From: an uncultured Lachnospiraceae bacterium
Lineage (GTDB): Bacteria > Bacillota > Clostridia > Lachnospirales > Lachnospiraceae
Reading direction: 5' to 3'
Assembly: GCA_947591115.1 (NCBI GenBank)
Contig: CANQCX010000067.1
Coordinates: forward strand, 1-9,213
Length of the DNA: 9,213 bases
This document shows, piece after piece, positions 1 to 5,541 of this stretch. The position numbers were made by a program, and so were the translations under genes. Below the pieces are notes generated by a model. It did no database searches. It was not told the DNA's origin and was given only the letters and a program-made list of their open reading frames with translations. Position 1 is the stretch's first letter; every line of letters begins with the position of its first letter.

Positions 1-89
1 TAATTTGCCGATTCCGCGCCCGCTTTTGTAAGTGAGTTGAATAATGTGCTTTTCCCGACGTTCGGGAGGCCGACGATACCTAGTTTCAT
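1..89 (-). CDS. ychF: YchF family ATPase, N-terminal fragment (runs off window)
   Basis: The first 29 codons of a P-loop NTPase. It opens with Met-Lys-Leu-Gly-Ile-Val and carries the Walker A motif GLPNVGKST at residues 7-15, followed by LFNSLTKAGAESAN. This combination is characteristic of YchF/OLA1, a ribosome-associated ATPase of the Obg-related TRAFAC class. Family members normally run to about 360 residues, so the rest lies beyond position 1. The ATG start is supported by AAGGAG at 101-106, with a rather long 11-nt spacer. It has its own upstream promoter (176-204), so it is probably transcribed independently of the genes to its right. Only the N-terminus is visible; the P-loop is typical of YchF, but other Obg-like GTPases share it in part. 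Confidence 0.88.
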   Translation of the reverse strand, partial: MKLGIVGLPNVGKSTLFNSLTKAGAESAN

Positions 90-175
90 TTTATCTTAAT
101 CTCCTTAGTTCTCTTATATTTTATACAGGTTTTCAACAGGCTGCATGATTCAGACAGGAAAACACCTTATCGGAT

Positions 176-204
176 ATTCTACACCATTATGCGGATAACG
201 ACAA
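176..204 (-). promoter_or_regulatory. sigma-A-type promoter for ychF
   Basis: On the minus strand, TTGTCG (plus 199-204) and TAGAAT (plus 176-181) are separated by exactly 17 nt. They match the -35 consensus at 4 of 6 positions and the -10 consensus at 5 of 6. The start of ychF lies about 87 nt downstream, leaving an untranslated leader of roughly 80 nt. Prediction is from sequence only. Confidence 0.6.
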
Positions 205-210
205 GTGGCA

Positions 211-228
211 TATTGACATACGTCAATA
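211..228. repeat. 18-bp near-perfect inverted repeat, possible operator
   Basis: TATTGACATACGTCAATA has 7-bp perfect arms (211-217 and 222-228) around ATAC, so 16 of 18 positions are palindromic. It sits 6 nt upstream of the putative -35 box of ychF and downstream of the small-protein gene ending at 269. Its size and position fit a binding site for a dimeric regulator. The regulator is unknown. Confidence 0.4.
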
Positions 229-236
229 CCTCCGTT

Positions 237-253
237 AGGACCCATTAGGTCCT
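237..253. repeat. Short inverted repeat downstream of the four-gene unit
   Basis: AGGACC (237-242) and GGTCCT (248-253) form a 6-bp stem with a 5-nt loop, 16 nt past the stop codon of the small-protein gene. On the minus strand no T-run follows the stem, so it lacks the signature of an intrinsic terminator. It could still stabilise the 3' end of the transcript. Confidence 0.35.
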
Positions 254-268
254 GCAAAAATAACAATT

Positions 269-490
269 TCAGGTCTTTTTAGCAACTCGTTCACTATACC
301 GTTCCCTTCTCATTCTTTTCCCTACTTCTGTCCGCGTTCCGTCCTCATTTTCCCGATATATGATCTGACTCCCTCTATCATATACAACTGCAGGGATTCC
401 CAATGCTTTATTTTTCTCCAATTCAATTTTTACAGCAGCTTTCGCACGCTTAATAACATTTTCGTCCGATATATATTCCTCTCTCTGCAT
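269..490 (-). CDS. Small basic protein of unknown function (73 aa)
   Basis: I do not recognise this protein by name. From Met at 490 it has an N-terminal segment of mixed charge likely to be helical (about residues 8-28, VIKRAKAAVKIELEKNKALG). Two short strand-like segments follow (IPAVVYD and QIIYREN), then DGTRTEVGKR, then a very basic tail rich in Arg and Lys. There is no signal peptide or membrane segment. The ATG at 488-490 was chosen because GGGGG lies 6 nt upstream. A longer reading from TTG at 523 would overlap the upstream stop by 4 nt but has a poor ribosome binding site. It follows the SDR gene by 29 nt with no visible promoter, so it is probably the last gene of the toxin-antitoxin/SDR unit. 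The basic tail could contact nucleic acid; that is inference. Confidence 0.65.
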   Translation of the reverse strand: MQREEYISDENVIKRAKAAVKIELEKNKALGIPAVVYDRGSQIIYRENEDGTRTEVGKRMRRERYSERVAKKT

Positions 491-519
491 GTCATACCCC
501 CGTTTCATATCAAAAGATA

Positions 520-1446
520 TCAATCCATTTTTGTATTTCTCTTTATCGGTTTAAATGTATGGTCGATAAACTCAATATAAGGTTTTTTATCAACCTTATC
601 CGAATTGTCCCGATACCACATAAACGATTCTTTTAACCCTTCGTACAAATCTTTTTCATTCGGCATCAGTTCGTGCTGCTTTGATACATCAAGCAAATAT
701 TCATAATCATAAAAACTAAAATATTTTCGCTGCTCTGTGCCATCATAGACATTCTTGAAGCTTGCCTCTTTTCCGGCTGCATGGTAACACATTTGAACCC
801 ATTGGCGAATGGACACCGGATTTTGATTGCCCACATTAAAAATATGGCATTGCGGTTTATTCTCTATCAGCAAATCGATAAATCTGCATAAATCTTCTAT
901 ATGAAAAAACTGCAGTTTCATTTCGCCGTCCCTCGGCAGATAAAAGCATCTGTCACGCAGCGCACAGTCAAAAACAAACGCTTCCCGATATAGATTGTTC
1001 ATCTGTCCGTATATGTAAGGGGGACGAAGCACATATGCAGAGGGTTCCCGCTTTAATAAGGTTTTTTCGGCTTCGATCTTGTCTGTTCCATATTTACCCC
1101 AGTATTGATTTTCAGCCAACGGCGTATCTTCTTGAAATGGCTGCGTTTCATATTCCGGATATACCGCGCTGGAGCTGATGAAAATATAATTGTCGTAATA
1201 TTCCAGAGCGTCCAGCAGACAATTTATCCCTTCGGCGCTGTATGCCGTATCAATTACGACATCAAACCGATAGCCGCGCAATTTTTCTCCGAGATGAAAC
1301 CTGTCAGCCTCAATCAATCGTACGCCTTGCGGCTGTTCTTTTGTGTTTCTGTTAAGGACATACACATCATAGTGTTTTGCCGCATAGTATTCTGCAAGAT
1401 ATCTGCTGACAAAAACCGTACCGCCGGTAACAAGAATCTTCTTCAT
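520..1446 (-). CDS. NAD-dependent epimerase/dehydratase family protein (extended SDR)
   Basis: A 308-residue protein of the extended short-chain dehydrogenase/reductase superfamily, cytosolic, probably acting on a nucleotide sugar or related compound; the substrate cannot be read from sequence. The N-terminal Rossmann beta-alpha-beta is clear (KKILVTGGT, then YVLNRN at 29-34). Serine active-site region ISSSAVYP lies at 90-97, and the catalytic pair Tyr119-x3-Lys123 is intact (YGTDK). LRPPYIYG and FNVGN are typical of the family. The glycine-rich loop reads TGGTVFVS, where the usual form is TGGTGFIG, so two of the expected glycines are replaced. The ATG start has AGGAG 7 nt upstream, lying over the 3' end of the PIN gene. 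Only 2 nt separate the two genes, suggesting shared transcription and translation. It is not accompanied by glycosyltransferases or other sugar genes here. Confidence 0.85.
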   Translation of the reverse strand: MKKILVTGGTVFVSRYLAEYYAAKHYDVYVLNRNTKEQPQGVRLIEADRFHLGEKLRGYRFDVVIDTAYSAEGINCLLDALEYYDNYIFISSSAVYPEYETQPFQEDTPLAENQYWGKYGTDKIEAEKTLLKREPSAYVLRPPYIYGQMNNLYREAFVFDCALRDRCFYLPRDGEMKLQFFHIEDLCRFIDLLIENKPQCHIFNVGNQNPVSIRQWVQMCYHAAGKEASFKNVYDGTEQRKYFSFYDYEYLLDVSKQHELMPNEKDLYEGLKESFMWYRDNSDKVDKKPYIEFIDHTFKPIKRNTKMD

Positions 1447-1448
1447 GC

Positions 1449-1847
1449 CTAATCTCCTATTCCTTCATACTCAAGAAACTGCGCCACAGTCATACACTTT
1501 GGATGTTCCATTTCCAGACTTAGAAAATCTTTATCTCCCGTAAGAATAATATCCACATCGTATACAATAGCCGCATTCAGGATTGGCTGATCTTTTGCAT
1601 CGCGTATCAGCTTTTCCGCATAGTCAACCGCCGGAATCAGTTCATAAGACATTTCCGCAAGCAATACTTCCGCATCCGGTAAAAATTGAGGCGCTTTTCG
1701 TTTCAAAATATCCCGAATTTCCGCGACATTACGGTCACATAAAATCATATTATAATTATCTGCAATGTGCAGCAAAGCCTGCGCAGGTTTTGACTTCGGA
1801 AATAACAATGCGGAAAAAAGAATATTTGTATCTACCAATATCCGCAT
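1449..1847 (-). CDS. PIN-domain ribonuclease, VapC-like toxin
   Basis: A 132-residue PIN-domain protein, the usual length for a type II toxin endoribonuclease. The acidic metal-binding residues are all visible: Asp6 in ILVDTN, Glu43 in VAEIRDIL, Asp86 in DAKDQPIL, and Asp105/Asp107 in TGDKDF. It most resembles the 'putative toxin, PIN family' group rather than classical VapC, from the spacing and the LVDTNILFSALLFP opening. Such enzymes cleave RNA with Mg or Mn and are held inactive by a cognate antitoxin. The ATG follows AAGGA by 8 nt and lies 4 nt after the stop of the AbrB-type gene, the standard antitoxin-toxin arrangement. The catalytic set is intact, so an active nuclease is expected; the target RNA is unknown. 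Confidence 0.88.
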   Translation of the reverse strand: MRILVDTNILFSALLFPKSKPAQALLHIADNYNMILCDRNVAEIRDILKRKAPQFLPDAEVLLAEMSYELIPAVDYAEKLIRDAKDQPILNAAIVYDVDIILTGDKDFLSLEMEHPKCMTVAQFLEYEGIGD

Positions 1848-1851
1848 GGCA

Positions 1852-2106
1852 TCAATCCTTCCCGTATCGCACTTCCTCTACAAGCGTCTGTACATCCTCC
1901 TCGCCGGAAATCCCCATTGCCTCGGCAGCTCCGGCAAAAGCGGTCTGCGCTCTGCGGATTGCTTGTGCAGAAGCATTGCTTACAACAACTTCTCCGTTCT
2001 GCTTCTGGTAAAACAAAATCTTATCGCCGGATTTAAGATCCAGCAATCGACGAATTTCCACAGGAACGGTAATCTGACCATTGGCAGAAATTTTTGCCAA
2101 ATTCAT
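1852..2106 (-). CDS. AbrB/MazE-type antitoxin (VapB-like)
   Basis: An 84-residue protein with an N-terminal SpoVT/AbrB swapped-hairpin DNA-binding domain (about residues 3-45). The diagnostic run is AKISANGQITVPVEIRRLL, followed by LKSGDKILFY and a GEVVV strand. The C-terminal half (46-84) is Ala/Glu-rich and probably helical; in homologous antitoxins this part wraps the PIN toxin. The ATG at 2104-2106 was chosen because AAAGGA lies 8 nt upstream; in-frame upstream starts at 2115 and 2190 leave too little room for a ribosome binding site or would begin upstream of the promoter's -10 box. It is expected to bind its own promoter, alone or with the toxin. The palindrome at 2199-2211 is a candidate site. 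Confidence 0.87.
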   Translation of the reverse strand: MNLAKISANGQITVPVEIRRLLDLKSGDKILFYQKQNGEVVVSNASAQAIRRAQTAFAGAAEAMGISGEEDVQTLVEEVRYGKD

Positions 2107-2151
2107 AAACCTCATCCTTTCATTCTGAAAAACAAAAATAAAACTGCTATT

Positions 2152-2180
2152 ATTATATCCCAACGCCTGCGAAAAGTAAA
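2152..2180 (-). promoter_or_regulatory. sigma-A-type promoter of the toxin-antitoxin/SDR unit
   Basis: On the minus strand a perfect TATAAT (plus 2152-2157) lies 17 nt from TTTACT (plus 2175-2180), which matches the -35 consensus at 4 of 6 positions. It is positioned to start transcription about 40 nt before the antitoxin start codon. No other convincing promoter was seen before the next three genes. Confidence 0.7.
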
Positions 2181-2198
2181 CCGCGGACAAAAGAATGC

Positions 2199-2211
2199 GC
2201 GTAGTCTACGC
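2199..2211. promoter_or_regulatory. Perfect palindrome upstream of toxin-antitoxin promoter, candidate operator
   Basis: GCGTAG-T-CTACGC is a perfect 6-bp-arm palindrome centred on 2205. It lies 19 to 31 nt upstream of the -35 box. The hexamer TAGTCT at 2202-2207 recurs at 2213-2218, a spacing of 11 bp or about one helical turn. AbrB-type antitoxins usually autoregulate through palindromes close to their promoters, so this is a reasonable operator candidate. No binding data exist here. Confidence 0.4.
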
Positions 2212-2227
2212 ATAGTCTGAATCGGCA

Positions 2228-2268
2228 AAGCCGCCGCTGTCGGGATCGTTCCCCTGCAGCGGCGGCTT
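2228..2268 (-). terminator. Long GC-rich hairpin, probable terminator of the XRE gene
   Basis: A perfect 12-bp stem (2228-2239 with 2257-2268, AAGCCGCCGCTG and its complement) encloses a 17-nt loop that can itself pair GGGA with TCCC. It begins 18 nt after the stop of the HTH gene and precedes the toxin-antitoxin promoter, the expected place for a terminator. The T-run after the stem on the minus strand is short (TTT, then GCC), so termination may be incomplete. Confidence 0.5.
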
Positions 2269-2286
2269 GATATACCTTAGCATACA

Positions 2287-2496
2287 TTATATTTCTTCCG
2301 GCCTTATGTACTCAATAATATCCGATACCTTACAATCCAAAATGGAGCATAATGCATCCAGAGTTTTGGTAGTGATCGCCTCTCCATGCTTCATACGGTG
2401 CAGGGTATTCGAAGGGATCCCATGCTTAAAGATCAAAGCGTACTCTGTTATATTCCGATTGTACAGCGTTTCATAAAACGGTTTATAGGAAATCAT
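2287..2496 (-). CDS. XRE/Cro-CI family helix-turn-helix regulator (69 aa)
   Basis: A single-domain DNA-binding protein of 69 residues. The Cro/CI-type HTH fold covers about residues 14-63. ITEYALIFKHGIPSNTLHRM gives the first helices and the recognition helix. HGEAITTKTLDALCSILDC then matches the usual 'tlekLckaLdc' segment, and VSDIIEYI forms the last helix. It resembles the small HTH_26/YozG group. There is no sensor or enzymatic domain. The ATG at 2494-2496 has AGGAGG 6 nt upstream; a further in-frame start at 2532 lacks this support. It likely represses its own gene or a neighbour, and an AT-rich inverted repeat at 2551-2567 is a possible target. The relationship to the 177-aa gene upstream is unknown. 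Confidence 0.82.
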   Translation of the reverse strand: MISYKPFYETLYNRNITEYALIFKHGIPSNTLHRMKHGEAITTKTLDALCSILDCKVSDIIEYIRPEEI

Positions 2497-2550
2497 TTTT
2501 TCCCTCCTCATACTAAAGAAAATATCATACATTCCCTTTTGATTAGGATA

Positions 2551-2567
2551 AATATATTAGATATATT
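2551..2567. repeat. AT-rich inverted repeat upstream of the HTH gene
   Basis: AATATAT (2551-2557) and ATATATT (2561-2567) are perfect inverted arms around TAG, about 55 nt upstream of the HTH start codon. This is a plausible autoregulatory operator, but AT-rich palindromes arise easily by chance. No convincing -35/-10 pair was found in the 2497-2620 gap. Confidence 0.3.
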
Positions 2568-2620
2568 CTCGAAAAGGCCGCTTTATATGCATGCTGCCGC
2601 TATCTTTTCTGCAGCCGGAT

Positions 2621-3154
2621 TCATGATCGGATTTCTTTTAGTTTTTCATGAAAAAAGGCGCTGACATCCTTCTGCTGCTTTGCAACAAATTCCTCCGCCC
2701 ATTTCATGAGAGAACCCACACAGTCCTCAAATTCCCTGTCCGACAGTGTTTTTTCCAAATCCAGCGTTTCCATGATCCCCCATATGCGTGCAAACCGCAT
2801 GGCTGTCTCACAGACCGCGTGTTTTTCGTTCATCCGGCAAAGCTCCGTTTGGGAATAAACCATTTCTTCTACGCTTACGCACATTTTACCGCTGTCAATA
2901 ATTTCCAGTTCTTCGCTTTCCACCTCTTTTCGAAACCCGTATTCCTCGCAGATTTCATTCGGAACATCGCGCACAAACCGACCGCAGTCCAGTCCCTTGT
3001 GGGACATGCATGATCGTCTGCCTTTTCCGGTACGGCAGTATTCTGCCGCCGCTGCCCGTACCGCCTGACGCAGATCGAAATTCTCTTCGGGAACCTCAAA
3101 CCGTACCAGCCGTCCCAGACTTCCTGTTTCCTTCAATACCACTGATTTTACCAT
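2621..3154 (-). CDS. Hypothetical cysteine-containing protein (177 aa)
   Basis: No function is recognised. The start is well supported by AAGGAGG 6 nt upstream of the ATG. The N-terminal part (about 1-75) begins VKSVVLKETGSLGRLVRFEVPEE and includes CRTGKG and DVPNEICEEYGFRK. From memory this resembles a module found in small uncharacterised proteins of Lachnospiraceae, but I cannot verify that. The C-terminal part (about 95-177) is rich in Glu, Lys and Leu and probably helical. There are eight cysteines (40, 49, 57, 69, 92, 106, 115, 145) and two nearby histidines (52, 112), but no CxxC pair, so a metal site is possible but not shown. No signal peptide or membrane segment is visible. It lies downstream of the thiN terminator, so it is presumably transcribed separately. 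Confidence 0.7.
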   Translation of the reverse strand: MVKSVVLKETGSLGRLVRFEVPEENFDLRQAVRAAAAEYCRTGKGRRSCMSHKGLDCGRFVRDVPNEICEEYGFRKEVESEELEIIDSGKMCVSVEEMVYSQTELCRMNEKHAVCETAMRFARIWGIMETLDLEKTLSDREFEDCVGSLMKWAEEFVAKQQKDVSAFFHEKLKEIRS

Positions 3155-3206
3155 AGCAAGCCTCCTTATAAAAACGAATTTACATGAAATAGTACCATAG
3201 CGGAAA

Positions 3207-3243
3207 TAAAAAAGGAACCCCGTCCCTCCGATGTGGTTCCTTT
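3207..3243 (-). terminator. Intrinsic terminator of the rlmN-thiN operon
   Basis: On the minus strand a 9-bp perfect stem (AAAGGAACC at 3235-3243 pairing with GGTTCCTTT at 3211-3219) has a 15-nt loop and is followed by six T residues ending at plus 3208. It begins 33 nt after the thiN stop. This is a canonical Rho-independent terminator. Confidence 0.88.
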
Positions 3244-3276
3244 CTCTCTTCTCTATCCAATTGCATACAAACCCGC

Positions 3277-3924
3277 TTAATCCCGCGACTCTACGATAAG
3301 CAAAATTCCGTCTTTCAAAGAAATATCCGCCTTTTCCTCAACGATTTCATTGCTGATCCCGACAGACTGAAACCGCTTCATGGTAAAATCGGACAGCGGA
3401 TAGCGGAATCCGGTCAACGTAATTCCGGTTACCTGCTCTGTGAACGGAATCAGGGAAACATATTTCCCAAACTGCCGGTTTTTGAAAATCGTCATCGGTT
3501 CGGAAATCATCCGGATGCGGTTGTTCGGATCTAAAAGCTGCATCTCAACCTGATTCTCCAAGCCGACTCCCAGCAGCGCGATATTTGCCAGTACATGATC
3601 CATCCTTGTTCCTACGCTGCCCAGAAGATCCAGCGAATCCACGCCACGCATGATGGCGTCGCGAACGGCATATTCGGTGTCCGTTTCATCTTTTTCCGGA
3701 TTTAACGTGCAGAATTCGATCTGCTCCTGATTCTGAAAATACGAAAGCGCCTCCTGATCTACGGAATCAAAATCGCCTACGATGATATCCGGCGTCAAGT
3801 GATGACGGTACAAAAAATCCATTCCGGAATCCGCCGCATATAAAACGTCATAGCCTCCGTTTTTGATTGTTTCACAGGCAAATGCATCATCAATCACGCC
3901 GCCTGAAATGATCAAACCTCTCAT
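3277..3924 (-). CDS. thiN: Thiamine pyrophosphokinase
   Basis: Transfers pyrophosphate from ATP to thiamine to make thiamine diphosphate, the cofactor of transketolase and pyruvate-oxidising enzymes; cytosolic. At 215 residues it has the normal length. Family motifs appear in order: AADSG (30-34), VGDFDS (49-54), KDETDTE (78-84), GTRMDHVLAN (105-114) and, near the C-terminus, GISNEI. The Asp-rich motifs bind Mg-ATP. The ATG follows AGGAG by about 8 nt. It is the last gene of the operon, 70 nt after rpe and just before an intrinsic terminator. The position after rpe matches the Bacillus subtilis order cpgA-rpe-thiN. No thiamine riboswitch is visible before it. Confidence 0.95.
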   Translation of the reverse strand: MRGLIISGGVIDDAFACETIKNGGYDVLYAADSGMDFLYRHHLTPDIIVGDFDSVDQEALSYFQNQEQIEFCTLNPEKDETDTEYAVRDAIMRGVDSLDLLGSVGTRMDHVLANIALLGVGLENQVEMQLLDPNNRIRMISEPMTIFKNRQFGKYVSLIPFTEQVTGITLTGFRYPLSDFTMKRFQSVGISNEIVEEKADISLKDGILLIVESRD

Positions 3925-3994
3925 ATCTTCTCTCCTCTTACATCTGTTCTGTTTTCTATAATATGCTTCAAAACGCCCTGCCGGACGCCGCCCG

Positions 3995-4648
3995 TTACGA
4001 ATTCAGCATCTGCAGGAAACGGCTGACATTCTCGGTTATTTCCCCTTGAAAAACCGCGCTTCCCGCTACTATGATATTGGCGCCGGCATCCAGCAGCAGT
4101 CCGACATTTTCTAAGGTTACGCCGCCGTCTACCTCAATATCCGCCTTATTTCCCGTTTTTTTGAGCATCTGCTTTAAATCCTTGATCTTTTCTACGGTAT
4201 ACGGGATCAGCAGCTGGCCGCCGTACCCCGGATTGACCGTCATAACCAATACCATATCCACTTTGGACAATACATAGCGGATGGTTTCCAGCGGAGTCGA
4301 AGGATTGAGCGCTACGCCCGCCAATAATCCCTTTTCCTTGATGGTGTCGATCGTCCGGTCTAAATGCGTACACGCTTCCGCATGGACGGTAATGATGTCT
4401 GCGCCAGCCTCGGCAAAATCCGATAGAAAGCGGATCGGTTCCTCCACCATCAGATGCACGTCAAACATCCGGTCCGTACAGGAACGGATCGAACGGATCA
4501 GCGGCATCCCCATAGAAATGCTCGGCACAAATTTTCCGTCCATCACATCAATGTGTACATACTGCGCGCCGGCTTCGTCCAATTGTGCAAGCTGTTCGCC
4601 CAGTATGGAAAAATCAGCCGCAAGAATCGATGGCGACAAACAATTCAT
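3995..4648 (-). CDS. rpe: Ribulose-phosphate 3-epimerase
   Basis: Interconverts D-ribulose 5-phosphate and D-xylulose 5-phosphate in the pentose phosphate pathway. The 217-residue TIM barrel is full length. The active-site metal ligands and catalytic aspartates are visible: His32 and Asp34 in VHIDVMDG, His65 in DVHLMV, and Asp174 in EVDGGV. The phosphate-binding segments TVNPGYGGQ (137-145) and VAGSAVF near the C-terminus are intact. The second half of the phosphate loop reads LLIP where many members have FIP, a conservative change. AGGAGG lies 5 nt before the ATG and overlaps the stop of rsgA; the gap is 9 nt, so the two are probably co-translated. Confidence 0.96.
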   Translation of the reverse strand: MNCLSPSILAADFSILGEQLAQLDEAGAQYVHIDVMDGKFVPSISMGMPLIRSIRSCTDRMFDVHLMVEEPIRFLSDFAEAGADIITVHAEACTHLDRTIDTIKEKGLLAGVALNPSTPLETIRYVLSKVDMVLVMTVNPGYGGQLLIPYTVEKIKDLKQMLKKTGNKADIEVDGGVTLENVGLLLDAGANIIVAGSAVFQGEITENVSRFLQMLNS

Positions 4649-4657
4649 AGCATCCTC

Positions 4658-5536
4658 CTAAAATTTTCGGATCTGTTTCATTTCTTCATAGATCAGCACA
4701 TAGTTTTCATAGCGCACTTTGCTGATCCTGCCCTCCTGCAAAGCTGCTTTTACCCCGCAGTCCGGCTCATGGATATGACTGCATCCGCGGAACCGGCAGT
4801 TCTTTTCATACGGCAGGAACTCCGGATAGCACATCCATAATGTTTCTTCCCCAAAACATGGGACATCTATGGAGCTAAACCCCGGCGTGTCCATGATATA
4901 AGAATCCTCCGCGATCGGAATGATCTGGGAATGGCGGGTGGTATGCCTGCCCCGCTCAATCTTCTGGCTGATCTCCCCCGTCTCCATCCGGCATTCCTCC
5001 TGAAGGCCGTTGATCAGCGAAGACTTTCCGACGCCGGACGGGCCCGCTACCGCAGTGGTCTTTCCCAGAAGCAGCTCCCTTAACGTATCCAGATGAATTT
5101 CTTCTTTTGCACTGGTAAAGAGAATCCGGTAACCGGCGGGGCGGTAAATTTCTTCTAATCGCCGCATGGTCTCCTCCGACACCAGATCGCACTTGTTAAA
5201 GCACAGAATGGACGGCAGCTTCTGCTCCTCCATCCTGCATAAAAAACGGTCCAGAAGATTCAGATTCGGCTCCGGTTTTGCCGCGGCAAAAATGACAAGC
5301 GCCTGATCGATATTGGAAACGGCGGGACGGAGCAATTCGTTTTTCCTCGGCAGGATCCTTTCCACGTTTCCCAGATGCGCATCCGCGTCCAAAACCGCAA
5401 TCTCTACGTTATCGCCTACCAGCGGCTTCTGGTTTCTGTTCCGGAAAACGCCTTTTGCCTTGCATTCATATAATCCGGCTTCCGCTGTGTAAACATAGTA
5501 GAAGCCGGCAATTCCTTTTATGATTTTTCCCTGCAT
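4658..5536 (-). CDS. rsgA: Ribosome small-subunit GTPase RsgA (YloQ/CpgA)
   Basis: A circularly permuted GTPase that helps late maturation of the 30S subunit. Domain order is an N-terminal OB fold (about 1-65), then the permuted G domain. G4 NKCD (114-117) precedes G5-like TSAK (141-144), then the Walker A loop GPSGVGKSS (165-173), the switch segment RGRHTTRH (195-202) and DTPG (216-219). A C-terminal zinc site uses Cys247, Cys252, His254 and Cys260. All expected motifs are intact and 292 residues is normal. The ATG is 5 nt after the prkC stop, and the sequence before it (AGTAAG) is a weak ribosome binding site, so translation may depend on ribosomes finishing prkC. In Bacillus subtilis the homologue CpgA is a PrkC substrate, consistent with this neighbourhood. 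Confidence 0.96.
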   Translation of the reverse strand: MQGKIIKGIAGFYYVYTAEAGLYECKAKGVFRNRNQKPLVGDNVEIAVLDADAHLGNVERILPRKNELLRPAVSNIDQALVIFAAAKPEPNLNLLDRFLCRMEEQKLPSILCFNKCDLVSEETMRRLEEIYRPAGYRILFTSAKEEIHLDTLRELLLGKTTAVAGPSGVGKSSLINGLQEECRMETGEISQKIERGRHTTRHSQIIPIAEDSYIMDTPGFSSIDVPCFGEETLWMCYPEFLPYEKNCRFRGCSHIHEPDCGVKAALQEGRISKVRYENYVLIYEEMKQIRKF

Positions 5537-5541
5537 AAAAC

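Noticed and set aside
237..253. Inverted repeat as an intrinsic terminator
   Set aside because: The T-run lies on the 5' side of the stem on the minus strand, and no T-run follows the stem on either strand.
491..523. TTG start for the small protein, giving a TTGA overlap with the SDR stop
   Set aside because: The overlap is attractive, but the ATG at 490 has a better-spaced G-rich binding site; the TTG has little support. The longer form cannot be fully excluded.
2107..2190. N-terminal extension of the antitoxin
   Set aside because: The extension would start upstream of the promoter's -10 box, and the AbrB domain begins right after the ATG at 2106, which has a well-placed ribosome binding site.
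1583..2220. Two plus-strand open frames opposite the toxin-antitoxin genes
   Set aside because: They overlap two well-supported minus-strand genes with conserved motifs, lack a family signature, and extend through the promoter and palindrome.
2497..2532. Longer start for the HTH protein
   Set aside because: The ATG at 2496 has a perfect AGGAGG 6 nt upstream that would be buried within the longer form.
2497..2620. Promoter for the HTH gene
   Set aside because: Many AT-rich hexamers occur, but no -35/-10 pair with proper spacing stood out.
3925..3994. Separate promoter for thiN in the 70-nt gap
   Set aside because: A TATTAT-like hexamer is present but has no acceptable -35 partner, so I treat thiN as part of the operon.
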